A DNA stretch of 64,000 bases from Xanthomarina sp. F1114 (GCF_026410255.1 NZ_JAPMLL010000012.1:62001-126000), one strand, 5' to 3'; shown: positions 18,349-28,232, counted from the stretch's first letter. The notes: generated from the letters alone by a model not told the origin. Translations and numbers: made by a program.

Positions 18349-18672
18349 ATGATTATATATAACGTAACCGTAAACATAGAAGATAGTGTCCACGAAGACT
18401 GGCTAGTCTGGATAAAAGTACATATTCAAAAAGTATTAGCCACAGGAAAATTTTCAGAAGCAAAATTATCGCGCGTCCTGGTAGAAGAAGAAATGGGAGG
18501 TGTAACATACTCTATTCAATACAGAGCTAAATCCAGAGAAGATTTAGAAGCATATTACAATAATCATGCAGATAAATTAAGACAAGATGGCTTAATGCGT
18601 TTTGCAGACAAAATGCTAGCATTTAGAACCGAATTGGAAATTATTGATGAATACACGGCTACTTTTAACTAA
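18349..18672 (+). CDS. DUF4286 family protein
   Basis: Small cytoplasmic protein of 107 residues ([19 protein letters not shown] ...), a family conserved in Bacteroidetes with unknown function. The longer frame begins at 18307, but the ATG at 18349 is chosen because the family starts with the MIIYN-type strand and the 14 extra residues look unrelated. It lies 16 bases before rsmA, and this pair is commonly adjacent in flavobacteria, so co-transcription is likely. Confidence 0.82.
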   Translation: MIIYNVTVNIEDSVHEDWLVWIKVHIQKVLATGKFSEAKLSRVLVEEEMGGVTYSIQYRAKSREDLEAYYNNHADKLRQDGLMRFADKMLAFRTELEIIDEYTATFN

Positions 18673-18688
18673 TCAAAACAAAATCACT

Positions 18689-19480
18689 GTGTCTAAAGAC
18701 CATCAAGTAAAAGCAAAAAAACATTTAGGACAACATTTTTTAAATGACGAATCTATTGCAGAAAAAATAGCAAATACATTGTCTTTTGAAGGTTATAAGC
18801 ATGTACTTGAAATAGGTCCTGGGATGGGAGTTTTAACAAAATATCTTCTCAAAAAAGAAACAAAAACTCATGTTATAGAAATAGACACAGAATCTGTAGA
18901 GTTTCTAAAAAACAACTATTTAAACTTAGCAGATAGAGTAATAGAGCAGGATTTTTTAAAATACGATTTAAATCTTATTTTCAATCATGAACCTTTTGCC
19001 ATAATAGGAAACTTCCCTTATAATATCTCCACACAAATTGTTTTTAAGACTCTAGAAATGCGCAATCAGGTACCTGAGTTTTCAGGCATGTTTCAAAAAG
19101 AAGTTGCTCAACGTATTTGTTCCAAAGAAGGAAGTAAGGTTTACGGTATTCTCTCTGTTTTAGTTCAGGCTTTTTACCATGCAGAATATTTATTTACAGT
19201 ACCTCCAAGCGTTTTTAATCCGCCACCAAAAGTAGAATCTGGTGTTCTATTATTAAAACGGAAAGCAAACTATACACTTTCGTGTAACGAGGCCATGCTT
19301 TTTAAAGTAGTAAAAACAGCTTTCCAACAACGACGAAAAACCCTTAGAAACAGCTTAAAAACATTCAATTTAAGCGATAATCTAAAAGCAAATAGTATCT
19401 TTGACAAACGTCCCGAACAATTAGCTGTACAAGAGTTTATAGAACTCACCAAATTAATTGAAACCGATGTAGAACAATAA
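18689..19480 (+). CDS. rsmA: 16S rRNA (adenine(1518)-N6/adenine(1519)-N6)-dimethyltransferase
   Basis: KsgA/Dim1 family enzyme, 263 residues from this start. It dimethylates two adjacent adenines in the 3' terminal hairpin of 16S rRNA during 30S maturation. Motifs: [11 protein letters not shown] near 8-18, SAM-binding [12 protein letters not shown] near 37-48 and catalytic NFPYNIS near 107-113. A GTG at 18689 ([15 protein letters not shown]) is preferred over the ATG at 18644, which would overlap the DUF4286 gene and add 15 unconserved residues. Confidence 0.93.
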   Translation: MSKDHQVKAKKHLGQHFLNDESIAEKIANTLSFEGYKHVLEIGPGMGVLTKYLLKKETKTHVIEIDTESVEFLKNNYLNLADRVIEQDFLKYDLNLIFNHEPFAIIGNFPYNISTQIVFKTLEMRNQVPEFSGMFQKEVAQRICSKEGSKVYGILSVLVQAFYHAEYLFTVPPSVFNPPPKVESGVLLLKRKANYTLSCNEAMLFKVVKTAFQQRRKTLRNSLKTFNLSDNLKANSIFDKRPEQLAVQEFIELTKLIETDVEQ

Positions 19481-19524
19481 ATTCTTTACTATTCTAACAG
19501 AGAAAATAAAAGTCTAGAAACCTT

Positions 19525-20898
19525 ATGTCTGAAGAAAACGAAAACTTACAATTCGAGCTAACCGACGAACTTATTGAACAAGTAGAACAACTTATCGAAA
19601 CCAAAAACGATACAGATCTACACCTTTTGTTAACAGAGTTTCACTACGCCGATATTGCTGAAATTTTAGACGAGTTAAATCTAGAAGAAGCCATGTATGT
19701 TATCAAGCTTCTAGATTCTGAAACCACCTCCTATGTCTTGATGGAGTTAGACGAAGACAATAGGGAAAAGGTACTTCGAAATTTATCTGCCAAAGAAATT
19801 GCAGATGAAATTGAAGAACTTGATACAGATGATGCTGCAGATATAATTGCAGAACTTCCGGAAGACAGACAAAGAGAGGTAATTTCAAATATTGAAGATC
19901 AAGACCATAAGGCTGAAATTACAGAACTTTTAGCCTACCACGAAGACTCTGCTGGAGGTCTTATGGCCAAAGAGTTGGTAAAAGTTTTCGAAACATGGAC
20001 TGTTGCCGGTTGTTTAAGACGAATTAGAGCTCAAGCCCAGGATGTTAAAAGAGTTCACTCCATTTACGTAGTTAATAAACAGAATAAACTAATAGGACGT
20101 CTTTCTTTAAAAGATTTAATTGTTGCTAAAAGCGATCAACAAATTTCAGATATCTACATTAAAAGTGTCGATTATGTAAAAGTTGATGAAGACTCAGAAG
20201 AAGTTGCAAGAATAATGCAAAAATACGATTTGGAAGCTATACCTGTTGTAGATGAAAACATGGTATTATTAGGCCGAATAACCATTGACGATATTGTAGA
20301 TGTTATTCGAGAAGAAGCCGACAAAGATTATCAAATGGCGGCAGGTATTTCTAAAGGAGTAGAAGCCGATGCAAGTATTTTAAAATTAACTAAAGCCCGT
20401 TTGCCTTGGCTATTAATTGGTATGTTTGGAGGCCTTGGCGCGGCAAGTATAATAGAGCACTTTAATGAAGGCATGGGGAGTTTTATTGTACTCTTAAGCT
20501 TTGTTCCTTTAATACAGGCAACTGCAGGAAATGTAGGTGTACAATCGTCGGCCATAGTAGTTCAAGGTTTGGCTAACGATACAATAGATGGGAAAATTTT
20601 AAAGCGATTGTTTAAAGAGTTTCTCTTAGGTTTAGTTAACGGAATCGCTATCGCGTTTATAGCTTTAATTATTAGTCATTTTGTTTTTGGAACTCCTTAT
20701 ATGGTTTCTTTAACCATCTCTCTTTCTCTAATAACGGTTATTACAATGGCTGCTTTTATTGGAACACTAATCCCTATACTTCTAGACAAAAAAGGAATAG
20801 ATCCAGCAGTTGCCACAGGTCCATTTATTACTACTAGTAATGATGTTTTTGGAGTATTGACCTACTTTTTAATAGCTAAACTAATTTTAGGTTTTTAA
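19525..20898 (+). CDS. mgtE: Magnesium transporter MgtE
   Basis: Mg2+ channel of 457 residues in the inner membrane. An acidic helical MgtE N domain (about 1-125) precedes a CBS pair (about 130-260; the YVVNKQNKLIGRLSL and IPVVDENMVLLGRITIDDI strands), a connecting helix, and five membrane segments (about 285-457). Cytoplasmic domains close the channel when Mg2+ is plentiful, which is the known family mechanism. The next gene begins 2 bases after its stop, indicating an operon. Confidence 0.94.
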   Translation: MSEENENLQFELTDELIEQVEQLIETKNDTDLHLLLTEFHYADIAEILDELNLEEAMYVIKLLDSETTSYVLMELDEDNREKVLRNLSAKEIADEIEELDTDDAADIIAELPEDRQREVISNIEDQDHKAEITELLAYHEDSAGGLMAKELVKVFETWTVAGCLRRIRAQAQDVKRVHSIYVVNKQNKLIGRLSLKDLIVAKSDQQISDIYIKSVDYVKVDEDSEEVARIMQKYDLEAIPVVDENMVLLGRITIDDIVDVIREEADKDYQMAAGISKGVEADASILKLTKARLPWLLIGMFGGLGAASIIEHFNEGMGSFIVLLSFVPLIQATAGNVGVQSSAIVVQGLANDTIDGKILKRLFKEFLLGLVNGIAIAFIALIISHFVFGTPYMVSLTISLSLITVITMAAFIGTLIPILLDKKGIDPAVATGPFITTSNDVFGVLTYFLIAKLILGF

Positions 20899-20900
20899 TT

Positions 20901-21845
20901 ATGAAAGTCCTTCATTTAGATACAAATCATCCCTTATTAATAAAGCAACTCGATGCTTTAGGTTTTCAAAACGATGAAGATTACAACTCCTCTAAGGCTG
21001 AGATTGAAGCTAAAATTGCCGATTACAATGGAATAATTATTAGAAGTCGTTTTTCCATTGATAAAACTTTTCTAGACGCTGCAAAAAACCTCCAATTTAT
21101 AGGTCGTGTTGGTGCTGGTTTAGAAAATATAGATTGTTCTTATGCAGAAAGTAAAGGAATTTATTTAATCTCTGCGCCAGAAGGAAATAGAAATGCCGTA
21201 GGTGAACACAGCTTAGCCATGCTTCTTTCTTTATTCAATAAGCTTATTAAAGCCAATAAAGAAGTCTGTGAAGGAAAATGGCTGCGCGAAGAAAATAGAG
21301 GAATAGAATTAGATGGAAAAACCATTGGCTTAATTGGATATGGAAATATGGGAAAAGCCTTCGCAAAAAAACTCTTGGGTTTTGATGTGACTGTTTTATG
21401 TTACGATATTAAAGAGAATGTTGGAGATAAAAATGCCAAACAAGTTTCTTTAGCAGAGTTTCAAGAGCAAGTGGATGTTGTTAGTTTACACACTCCACAA
21501 ACTACTTTGACTCTTAATATGGTGAATAAAGAATTTATCCAAGCCATTAAAAAACCGTTTTGGTTGATTAATACAGCTCGTGGAAAAAGTGTTGTAACAA
21601 AAGACTTGGTTAGCGCTTTAAAATCAGGTAAAATTTTAGGTGCAGGCTTAGATGTTTTAGAATACGAAAAAGCCTCATTTGAAAACTTATTTAAAAAAAA
21701 TGATGAAGACATGCCACTAGCATTTAGGTATTTAATAAAAGCTGAAAATGTAATTTTAACTCCCCATGTAGCAGGCTGGACGGTGGAAAGCAAAGAAAAA
21801 TTAGCACAAACAATAGTAAATAAAATAAAAGCTAAGTTTGGTTAA
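20901..21845 (+). CDS. D-isomer 2-hydroxyacid dehydrogenase (SerA-like)
   Basis: NAD-dependent oxidoreductase of 314 residues. The Rossmann motif GLIGYGNMG is at 143-151; VSLHTPQT, LINTARG and the catalytic HVAGW histidine follow in order. Closest in form to short phosphoglycerate dehydrogenases (serine synthesis) lacking an ACT domain, but hydroxypyruvate or other 2-hydroxyacid activity cannot be excluded. It starts 2 bases after mgtE, so it is co-transcribed with the transporter. Confidence 0.85.
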   Translation: MKVLHLDTNHPLLIKQLDALGFQNDEDYNSSKAEIEAKIADYNGIIIRSRFSIDKTFLDAAKNLQFIGRVGAGLENIDCSYAESKGIYLISAPEGNRNAVGEHSLAMLLSLFNKLIKANKEVCEGKWLREENRGIELDGKTIGLIGYGNMGKAFAKKLLGFDVTVLCYDIKENVGDKNAKQVSLAEFQEQVDVVSLHTPQTTLTLNMVNKEFIQAIKKPFWLINTARGKSVVTKDLVSALKSGKILGAGLDVLEYEKASFENLFKKNDEDMPLAFRYLIKAENVILTPHVAGWTVESKEKLAQTIVNKIKAKFG

Positions 21846-21873
21846 CTTTAAATGTTTAAAATAAACTTAGCTC

Positions 21874-22333
21874 ATGAAACATCAAGCAAATTCTCCAGAA
21901 GATTATATTAGCCAAGCACCAGAGGAACGTAAAGTAGTTTTAAACAAGTTAAGGAAAACCATTAAAAACAATCTCCCTTTAGGTTTTCAAGAAGGAATTC
22001 AATTTGGTATGATAGGATATTATGTGCCGCATAGCATTTATCCAGAGGGTTATCATTGCGATCCAAAAACACCACTGCCATTTATAAGTTTTGCTTCACA
22101 AAAAAAACTCCATTAATCTATATCATTCTGGAATTTATTCTAAACCAGAAATACATGATTGGTTTGTAAATGAATATCCAAAACACAGCAAATACAAATT
22201 AGACATGGGGAAAAGCTGTATTCGATTTAAAAAAATGGACGATATTCCTTTTGAACTTATTGAAAAACTTTCTAAAAAACTTTCTGTAGATGAATGGATA
22301 GAAATTTATGAAAAAACCATAAAGAAAAAGTAA
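21874..22333 (+). pseudogene. DUF1801 family gene interrupted by a +1 frameshift in an A8 tract
   Basis: Two adjoining frames (21874-22116 and the one reaching 22333) together make a DUF1801/YdhG-type protein. The first gives residues up to LPFISFASQK, the second resumes NSINLYHSGIYS. Reading through needs 7 rather than 8 A residues at 22100-22107; the joined product would be 152 residues, a normal length, with the family's ISFASQKN-LYH-GIY block intact. So the gene is broken by a one-base insertion, restored by slippage on the A-run, or carries a sequencing error. It follows the dehydrogenase by 28 bases. Confidence 0.8.
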
Positions 22334-22620
22334 TTAGGCTTTTCACGCCAAAATTAGTTAAAAAGATGAATTCATGAGCTGTTATGTTTTTCATCATTTA
22401 ACAGTAAAATTGCATCTAACTTCTATCTCCTAATCAAAATCGATATAACCTTCCTCCTTCACAAAAAAAAATTGGAATTTTGGAAAGTTACTCTCAAAAA
22501 CACATGTCTTAGATTTTCTTTTAAATATTCTAATTTATTCAGAATTATCTTAAGCAAAAAACTTAGATAACTTCTTAATTTTCACTATCTTTAAGAGACA
22601 CATTTTAAAATATAGAAATC
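22334..22620. other. Intergenic segment
   Basis: 287 AT-rich bases without a supported gene. A TATCTTTA box near 22587-22594 lies about 27 bases before the next ATG and may be its promoter (one mismatch to TAnnTTTG). Confidence 0.35.
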
Positions 22621-22983
22621 ATGTCTGTCGAGAATAATAATTTTGAAGATGACCTCTACAATGAGACAAGTAAGTTTTCTCATGATATTTTAAAGGATGG
22701 GAAAACAATAGCCATAATTGCACATATGACTATAATTGGTTGGATTATTGCCTATTTTATGAATCGTAAAAATAAAAATGCTTACGCTTCTTTTTATATT
22801 AGGCAAGCTTTAGGTATTATGCTAGGAATCTTAATTGTTAGTTTTATACCTGTTATTGGCTGGGTTCTTGGAATGGCTTTCTTTATATTATGGATACTAA
22901 GTTTAGTGGGCTCTTTAAGTGGCGAAATAAAACATATACCCTTTTTTGGCAATAGATTCCAAGAATGGTTTATTATCTTTTAA
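22621..22983 (+). CDS. DUF4870-like small membrane protein
   Basis: 120 residues. A charged N-terminus (1-25) precedes three hydrophobic stretches (about 29-47, 62-82 and 84-104), with conserved ASFYIRQALG between the first two; the ending IPFFGNRFQEWF is typical of the DUF4870/Tic20-like 'import component' group. The function is unknown. Convergent with the acyltransferase gene, 7 bases apart. Confidence 0.7.
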   Translation: MSVENNNFEDDLYNETSKFSHDILKDGKTIAIIAHMTIIGWIIAYFMNRKNKNAYASFYIRQALGIMLGILIVSFIPVIGWVLGMAFFILWILSLVGSLSGEIKHIPFFGNRFQEWFIIF

Positions 22984-22990
22984 AATCTAC

Positions 22991-24820
22991 CTAAGAATCA
23001 CTCTGTTCGGATAGCTTCTGTTCTAATTCTGCTTGAAATTCTTCCATAACCGGACGCACGGTACTTTCCGGTAAATCTGCTATTTTAATATACATTAACC
23101 CATCTACAGCATTATTGAAAAGCGGATCTACATTAAATGCTACCAATTTTGCATTTTGCTTGATGTATTTTTTAAGTAAAACAGGCAAGCGTAAAGCTCC
23201 TGGCTCTAGCTCATCGATAATTTTATCGAATTTATTTAAGTCGGCTTCCGTTTCATCAAAAACAAAATCTTTATCAGCATCCTTTAACTTCACCTTAAAT
23301 TCCTTTTTAGGGTGGACATATTGAGCAATATATGGATCGTAATAATGAGATTTCATAAACTCAATCATTAGCGACTTAGAGAAACTAGAAAACTGATTAC
23401 TGATACTTACTCCTCCAATTAAATATTTATGTTCTGGATATCTCAAGGTAGTATGCACAATCCCTTTCCAAAGCAAAAATAAAGGCATAGGTTTTTGCTG
23501 ATACGCTTTGATAATAAACGCACGACCCATTTCTATAGACTGACTCATCATTTTATGTAATTCCGGCTCGAATCTAAATAAATCCTGCAGGTAAAATCCA
23601 TCAATTCCATAGTTGGAATAAATTTGAGAACCTAATCCCATTCTATAAGCACCAACAAGAAGTTCTTTCTCGCTATCCCAAAGAAACATATGATGATAAT
23701 AGGTATCAAAAGTATCTAAGTCTACAGATTCATTGGTGCCCTCTCCTACTTCTCTAAAAGTTACTTCTCGAAGTCTTCCAATTTCTCTTAAAATATTTGG
23801 AATTTCGGTACTTGTAGCTAAAAACACTTCGTAATTTTTACTCTGCAACAATCTACAGTCTCCACTTCTTAGCCCTTCGACTTCTTGTTTCATAATCTCT
23901 CCAGAAATAGGAGTTGCAATTCGCTTAGGTGGTTTTGGTACTTTTAAAGTAGAAGAAATATGACTTAATAAATCCCCTTTTTCATCAAAAGAGTTTGAAA
24001 GCATATAGGTTTTCTTTCTTATAAATTCTGAAAAGTCCTTTAAAGAAGAATACTCCTTTTGATCTGCCACCGAAATAGGTCTACCAATTCTTACCTTAAT
24101 AGTTCTTCGTTTTTGAGTCAATAATTCCGAAGGTAATTTAGCGGTTCTAAACGTATCACTAATTTTAGATAGTTTATAAAAAAGTCGGCTATTTTTAGCG
24201 TGAAAATAAATAGGTACTACAGGAACTTCTGCTTTTTGAATAAGTTTCATAGCTGAGTCTTCCCAAGGTCTGTCTACAACTAGTTTTCCATCTCTATACG
24301 TGGACACTTCTCCAGCTGGAAACACCCCCAAAGGCGAACCTTCTCTTAAATGCTTAATGGCATTTTTAAAACCAACAATACTAGATTTTATGTCTTTTTT
24401 ATTTTCAAAAGGGTTGACTGGGATAATATATGGGTCTAAAGGCTCTATTCTTTGAAGTAAAAAGTTAGCCATTATTTTAAAGTCTTCCCGTTGTTCCAAC
24501 ATGAGTTTTAATAGAAGAATACCATCAATTCCTCCTAAAGGATGATTAGAAACCGTAATATAAGCGCCATCCTTTGGTAAGCGTTTTAAATCTTCTTCAG
24601 GAATCTCAAATTTAATTTGAAAATCATGTAAAATACCATTTAAAAAATCAGTTTTTTCCAAATGTTTGTTTCGGTTATAAATATCGTTTAATGTGGATAT
24701 TTTTAACAGCTTCATAAGCAGCCATCCTACAAAAGTTCCTACAAATCCGTAGGAGCCTAAATTTATAGCTTTGGCCACTTCTTTGGCAGACACTAATCCT
24801 TTATCAAGTTGTTTAGTCAT
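22991..24820 (-). CDS. olsF: Bifunctional aminolipid acyltransferase (OlsF-like)
   Basis: 609 residues with two acyltransferase halves. The N-terminal part has the O-acyltransferase signature NHPLGGIDG at 92-100 and FPAGE at 167-171 (OlsA-like); the C-terminal part (about 310-490) is an OlsB-like GNAT/hemolysin-type N-acyltransferase (REVTFREVGEGTN, GAYRMGLGSQIY). This order is that of OlsF, shown in Serratia and Flavobacterium johnsoniae to make ornithine lipids; glycine lipid synthesis is an alternative in Bacteroidetes. It acts at the inner-membrane face. A -7 box only 6-13 bases ahead of the ATG suggests a very short or absent leader. Confidence 0.8.
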   Translation of the reverse strand: MTKQLDKGLVSAKEVAKAINLGSYGFVGTFVGWLLMKLLKISTLNDIYNRNKHLEKTDFLNGILHDFQIKFEIPEEDLKRLPKDGAYITVSNHPLGGIDGILLLKLMLEQREDFKIMANFLLQRIEPLDPYIIPVNPFENKKDIKSSIVGFKNAIKHLREGSPLGVFPAGEVSTYRDGKLVVDRPWEDSAMKLIQKAEVPVVPIYFHAKNSRLFYKLSKISDTFRTAKLPSELLTQKRRTIKVRIGRPISVADQKEYSSLKDFSEFIRKKTYMLSNSFDEKGDLLSHISSTLKVPKPPKRIATPISGEIMKQEVEGLRSGDCRLLQSKNYEVFLATSTEIPNILREIGRLREVTFREVGEGTNESVDLDTFDTYYHHMFLWDSEKELLVGAYRMGLGSQIYSNYGIDGFYLQDLFRFEPELHKMMSQSIEMGRAFIIKAYQQKPMPLFLLWKGIVHTTLRYPEHKYLIGGVSISNQFSSFSKSLMIEFMKSHYYDPYIAQYVHPKKEFKVKLKDADKDFVFDETEADLNKFDKIIDELEPGALRLPVLLKKYIKQNAKLVAFNVDPLFNNAVDGLMYIKIADLPESTVRPVMEEFQAELEQKLSEQSDS

Positions 24821-24825
24821 GAATA

Positions 24826-24833
24826 CAAATGTA
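24826..24833 (-). promoter_or_regulatory. -7 box immediately before the olsF-like gene
   Basis: Minus-strand TACATTTG, exact TAnnTTTG match, lies in the 23-base gap after the aspartate kinase gene. A transcript from it would start at or within a base or two of the ATG. Confidence 0.4.
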
Positions 24834-24843
24834 GTGAAAATGT

Positions 24844-26094
24844 TTATTTAGTAACCAACTGCATGGTTTCTTGTGTTAATTGCTTCAATAATATCTTTTT
24901 ATCTCTTTCCATTTGCGTTTTGGCTGTTTCTGTATAATGTCTAATTGTATATAAAGACACGTCTTCCGTACAAGTTACTTTAAATTTTGCTTTTAAATGC
25001 TGTAATAAACTATCTAAATTTTGATACATATTATCTACGCAAACCGAAAAACTAATTGCCGAATTTTGAATAACATCCACCTTCATTTTATATAAGTGTA
25101 AGAGTTTAAAAATCTCACTGATATTCTCTTCTACGATGTACGAAAAATCTAAAGATGACAATGAAATAAGCACTTGGTTTTTCTTAACAATAAAACAAGG
25201 TATTTGCGGATCTAAACCTGCTTCTTTACAAACCTTGGTTCCTTTGCCTTCAGGGTTTAAAAACGACTTTACAAACAAAGTAATTTCCTTTCGTTGTAAC
25301 GGCTGCAAGGTTTTTGGATGAATAACGGAAGCTCCATAGAAAGCCAATTCAATAGCCTCTCTATAAGATATTCTATGAAGTAATTGTGCATTCTCAAAGT
25401 AACGAGGATCTGCATTTAAAATCCCCGGAACATCTTTCCAAATAGTTACACTCTGTGCATTTAAACAATAAGCAAAAATAGCAGCAGTATAATCACTCCC
25501 TTCTCTTCCTAAGGTTGTTGTAAAATTATTAGAATCGCTCCCTAAAAAACCTTGGGTAATATTTAGCTGGGTTCTATTAAAATTAGTAGTTATTCGCTTT
25601 TGGGTTTCTTCCCAATCTACTTTTGCACTTCTGTAATAATCGTCTGTTTTTATAAATTCTCGAACATCTAAAAAATGGTTCTTAATATTCACTTCATTTA
25701 AATATTCACTTATAATAGTGGTAGAGACCAATTCTCCAAAACCAATAACTTGATCGTAAACAAAATTATAATCTGGGGATTTGTTTCTATCTAGAAACAC
25801 TTTTAAATCGTTAAACAAAGTCGATACTTTCTTAAAAACCTCATGCTTTTCGTTGTCGAACAAGTCTAACAAAATGGCATTATGAAATTTAAAAACATCC
25901 TGAATAGAGCTTTGTAACTGATTAGACCTATCAAAATAATTTTTCACTACTAGCTCTAAAGCATTGGTAGTTTTCCCCATAGCAGAAACTACTACCAAAG
26001 TGTCTTTATAACCAGTTTTATTTAAAACGGCTACTAAATTTTTTACGCCTGTGACATCTTTAATAGATGCGCCTCCAAATTTAAATACTTGCAT
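24844..26094 (-). CDS. lysC: Aspartate kinase, monofunctional
   Basis: 416 residues. Phosphorylates aspartate, the first step to lysine, threonine, methionine and diaminopimelate. The kinase signature KFGGASI is at 5-11, VVVSAMGKTTN near 34-44, and GREGSDYTAA, the substrate/ATP segment, near 199-208; an ACT-type regulatory region follows from about 300. It is not fused to homoserine dehydrogenase. The start codon overlaps the stop of the upstream GNAT gene by one base (TAATG on the coding strand), so the two are translationally coupled. The paralog class (LysC versus ThrA-type) cannot be told by eye. Confidence 0.9.
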   Translation of the reverse strand: MQVFKFGGASIKDVTGVKNLVAVLNKTGYKDTLVVVSAMGKTTNALELVVKNYFDRSNQLQSSIQDVFKFHNAILLDLFDNEKHEVFKKVSTLFNDLKVFLDRNKSPDYNFVYDQVIGFGELVSTTIISEYLNEVNIKNHFLDVREFIKTDDYYRSAKVDWEETQKRITTNFNRTQLNITQGFLGSDSNNFTTTLGREGSDYTAAIFAYCLNAQSVTIWKDVPGILNADPRYFENAQLLHRISYREAIELAFYGASVIHPKTLQPLQRKEITLFVKSFLNPEGKGTKVCKEAGLDPQIPCFIVKKNQVLISLSSLDFSYIVEENISEIFKLLHLYKMKVDVIQNSAISFSVCVDNMYQNLDSLLQHLKAKFKVTCTEDVSLYTIRHYTETAKTQMERDKKILLKQLTQETMQLVTK

Positions 26095-26573
26095 TATAGT
26101 TTAGATAAATACTCTTTTATTCCTTTTTCGTCTAATTGAACCAAATCCCAATCCCTCATAACATTCGCTCCTTTTTTCTCGTAAAATGTAATGGCGTCCT
26201 CATTCCAATCTATCACATCCCAACTTACTCGTTTTACACCTAATTGGTTTCCATATACAACTACTTGATCGAGTAATTTTGTTCCCAATTGTTTTCCTCT
26301 CATTTGCTGATTAACAACCAAATCTTCCAAATGTAAAACTGGTCCTTTCCATGTAGAATAGCGCATATAAACCAAAGCCATTCCTTCTATTTTATTATTT
26401 ACTTCGGCAACAAAACATAAAAATTTCGCTTCCTTTCCAAAGCCATCGCGCTCTAAATCTGAAACTTCTATTTCTACGGCATCTGGTTCCTTTTCAAAGA
26501 CAGCTAAAGCTTTTATTAAATTATATACGGCTAGCATATCTTCTTTTTTAGCCTTTCTAATTTCAATTTTCAT
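26094..26573 (-). CDS. GNAT family N-acetyltransferase (diamine acetyltransferase-like)
   Basis: 159 residues resembling spermidine/spermine or thialysine acetyltransferases: IRKAKKEDMLAVYNLIKALA at the start, LEDLVVNQQMRGKQLGTKLL with the RGKQLG acetyl-CoA loop near 116-121, and DWNEDAITFYEKKGA near 131-145. The substrate is unknown. First gene of a GNAT-aspartate kinase-olsF run on the minus strand, overlapping the kinase by one base. Confidence 0.88.
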   Translation of the reverse strand: MKIEIRKAKKEDMLAVYNLIKALAVFEKEPDAVEIEVSDLERDGFGKEAKFLCFVAEVNNKIEGMALVYMRYSTWKGPVLHLEDLVVNQQMRGKQLGTKLLDQVVVYGNQLGVKRVSWDVIDWNEDAITFYEKKGANVMRDWDLVQLDEKGIKEYLSKL

Positions 26574-26685
26574 ATAAAAAATTTGAGGATAAAGATAGTT
26601 TAAAGTTGTTTATTATCTATTTGGAACGTGCTGTAGTTTGCTAAAAAGTACGATATTTGCACCACAAACAACACATTAGAACTTC

Positions 26686-27690
26686 ATGTCTAGAAAAAAC
26701 CAAACTTTAGGAGAGTTTATTATTGAAAATCAGTCGTCTTTTAAATACACCTCCGGTGAGCTATCCCGACTTATTAACTCCATACGCTTAGCTGCAAAAG
26801 TAGTTAATCACGAAGTAAATAAAGCAGGTTTAGTTGATATTATTGGTGCTGTTGGAGACACCAATATTCAAGGTGAAGATCAACAAAAACTAGATGTTTA
26901 TGCCAACGAAAAATTTATCCAAACTTTAAAAAACAGAAATATTGTTTGCGGAATAGCAAGTGAGGAAGAGGATAGCTTTATTAGCATTAACAGTCAGGAC
27001 GAAAACAATCAAAACAAATATGTGGTACTAATGGATCCATTAGATGGCTCGTCTAACATAGATGTTAATGTCTCTGTAGGAACTATTTTTTCGGTTTTTA
27101 GAAGAGTTTCTCCGGTTGGTGGTCCGGTAACCATAGACGATTTTCTTCAAAAAGGAAACAAACAAGTAGCAGCCGGCTATATTGTTTATGGCACCTCTAC
27201 TATGTTGGTTTACACAACTGGAGATGGCGTTAACGGCTTTACCTTAAATCCTGCTATTGGAACCTTTTATTTATCGCACCCTAAAATGACCTTTCCAAAA
27301 GATGGACATATTTATTCTGTAAATGAAGGAAATTATATTCATTTTCCTCAAGGTGTAAAAAACTATATTAAATATTGCCAAATGGAAGAAGGAGACAGAC
27401 CGTATACTAGTAGATATATAGGTTCTTTAGTTTCAGATTTTCATAGAAACATGATAAAAGGAGGTATTTACTTATATCCAAAAAGTTCAAAAAACTCTAA
27501 TGGAAAACTGCGTTTACTATACGAATGTAACCCAATGGCATTTTTAGCAGAACAAGCCGATGGGAAAGCAAGTGATGGATTTACTAGAATTATGGATATT
27601 GAACCAACCGAATTGCATCAACGCGTTCCCTTTATTTGTGGAAGCAAAAACATGGTTGAAAAAGCAGAAGAATTTATGCGAAATGCCTAA
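26686..27690 (+). CDS. fbp: Class I fructose-1,6-bisphosphatase
   Basis: 334 residues, gluconeogenic enzyme hydrolysing fructose 1,6-bisphosphate. The metal-binding [20 protein letters not shown] begins at residue 116, and [18 protein letters not shown] near the end binds the sugar phosphate. Start ATG at 26686 follows GATATTTG, a one-base-off -7 box near 26652. A bidirectional hairpin terminator separates it from the convergent TerB-like gene. Confidence 0.96.
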   Translation: MSRKNQTLGEFIIENQSSFKYTSGELSRLINSIRLAAKVVNHEVNKAGLVDIIGAVGDTNIQGEDQQKLDVYANEKFIQTLKNRNIVCGIASEEEDSFISINSQDENNQNKYVVLMDPLDGSSNIDVNVSVGTIFSVFRRVSPVGGPVTIDDFLQKGNKQVAAGYIVYGTSTMLVYTTGDGVNGFTLNPAIGTFYLSHPKMTFPKDGHIYSVNEGNYIHFPQGVKNYIKYCQMEEGDRPYTSRYIGSLVSDFHRNMIKGGIYLYPKSSKNSNGKLRLLYECNPMAFLAEQADGKASDGFTRIMDIEPTELHQRVPFICGSKNMVEKAEEFMRNA

Positions 27691-27710
27691 TAAACCTCAT
27701 TAGAAGACAT

Positions 27711-27745
27711 AAAAAAGCGAGTTATTATTTACAACTCGCTTTTTT
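27711..27745. terminator. Bidirectional terminator between fbp and the TerB-like gene
   Basis: AAAAAAGCGAGTT and AACTCGCTTTTTT form a hairpin with A/T flanks on both sides, so it can stop both convergent genes. Confidence 0.9.
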
Positions 27746-27765
27746 CATCTTATAATATTGAATAA

Positions 27766-28197
27766 TTATCTATTCATGTTTTTCATTTCCTCTGTAAAAG
27801 TATCAATATCAACACCATTGCTTACTAAAACTAAAGCTTTGTCTACAATGTATTTTACGTTGTCTGGGGAAAAACCTAAGCCAACAGCAATCTTTTTTAA
27901 CACTATCATTTCGCTATCACCTTTAATATGATCTACATAAACCATACGAGCCAAATCGTATAAACGTTCCAAACGTCTATCGTATGAAGTTGGAGGGTTT
28001 ATAGGGTGCGATTGGTAATCTTTTAATATAGTTCTGTATTCCGAATCATTAATATCTAAGTTATGAGCCAAACGGTCTAAAAACGCTTTTTCTTGCTCTG
28101 TAATAATTCCATCGTCCATTGCTACTCTAACTATAGATGCAAAATGGTCTGCGTTACGTTGTTTAAATCCGCTATCAAATAAATCTGAAAATGACAT
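27766..28197 (-). CDS. TerB-like (TerB/DjlA helical domain) protein
   Basis: 143 residues, all-helical, with the TerB pattern: FASIVRVAMDDGIITEQEKAFLDRLA near 19-44 and VLKKIAVGLGFSPDNVKYIVDKAL near 103-126. The acidic DDGIITEQE segment resembles the TerB metal-binding position. No ter operon partners (TerC, TerD) are near, so tellurite resistance should not be assumed. TATATTTG at 28233-28240 is its likely promoter box. Confidence 0.8.
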   Translation of the reverse strand: MSFSDLFDSGFKQRNADHFASIVRVAMDDGIITEQEKAFLDRLAHNLDINDSEYRTILKDYQSHPINPPTSYDRRLERLYDLARMVYVDHIKGDSEMIVLKKIAVGLGFSPDNVKYIVDKALVLVSNGVDIDTFTEEMKNMNR

Positions 28198-28232
28198 ATA
28201 TTTTTTATTTTAAATCTCTGATGATTGAGCTG

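Noticed and set aside
27766-28197. Tellurite-resistance operon
   Set aside because: Only a TerB-like helical domain is present; TerC, TerD/E and the usual ter partners are absent from the window, so the resistance label is not supported.
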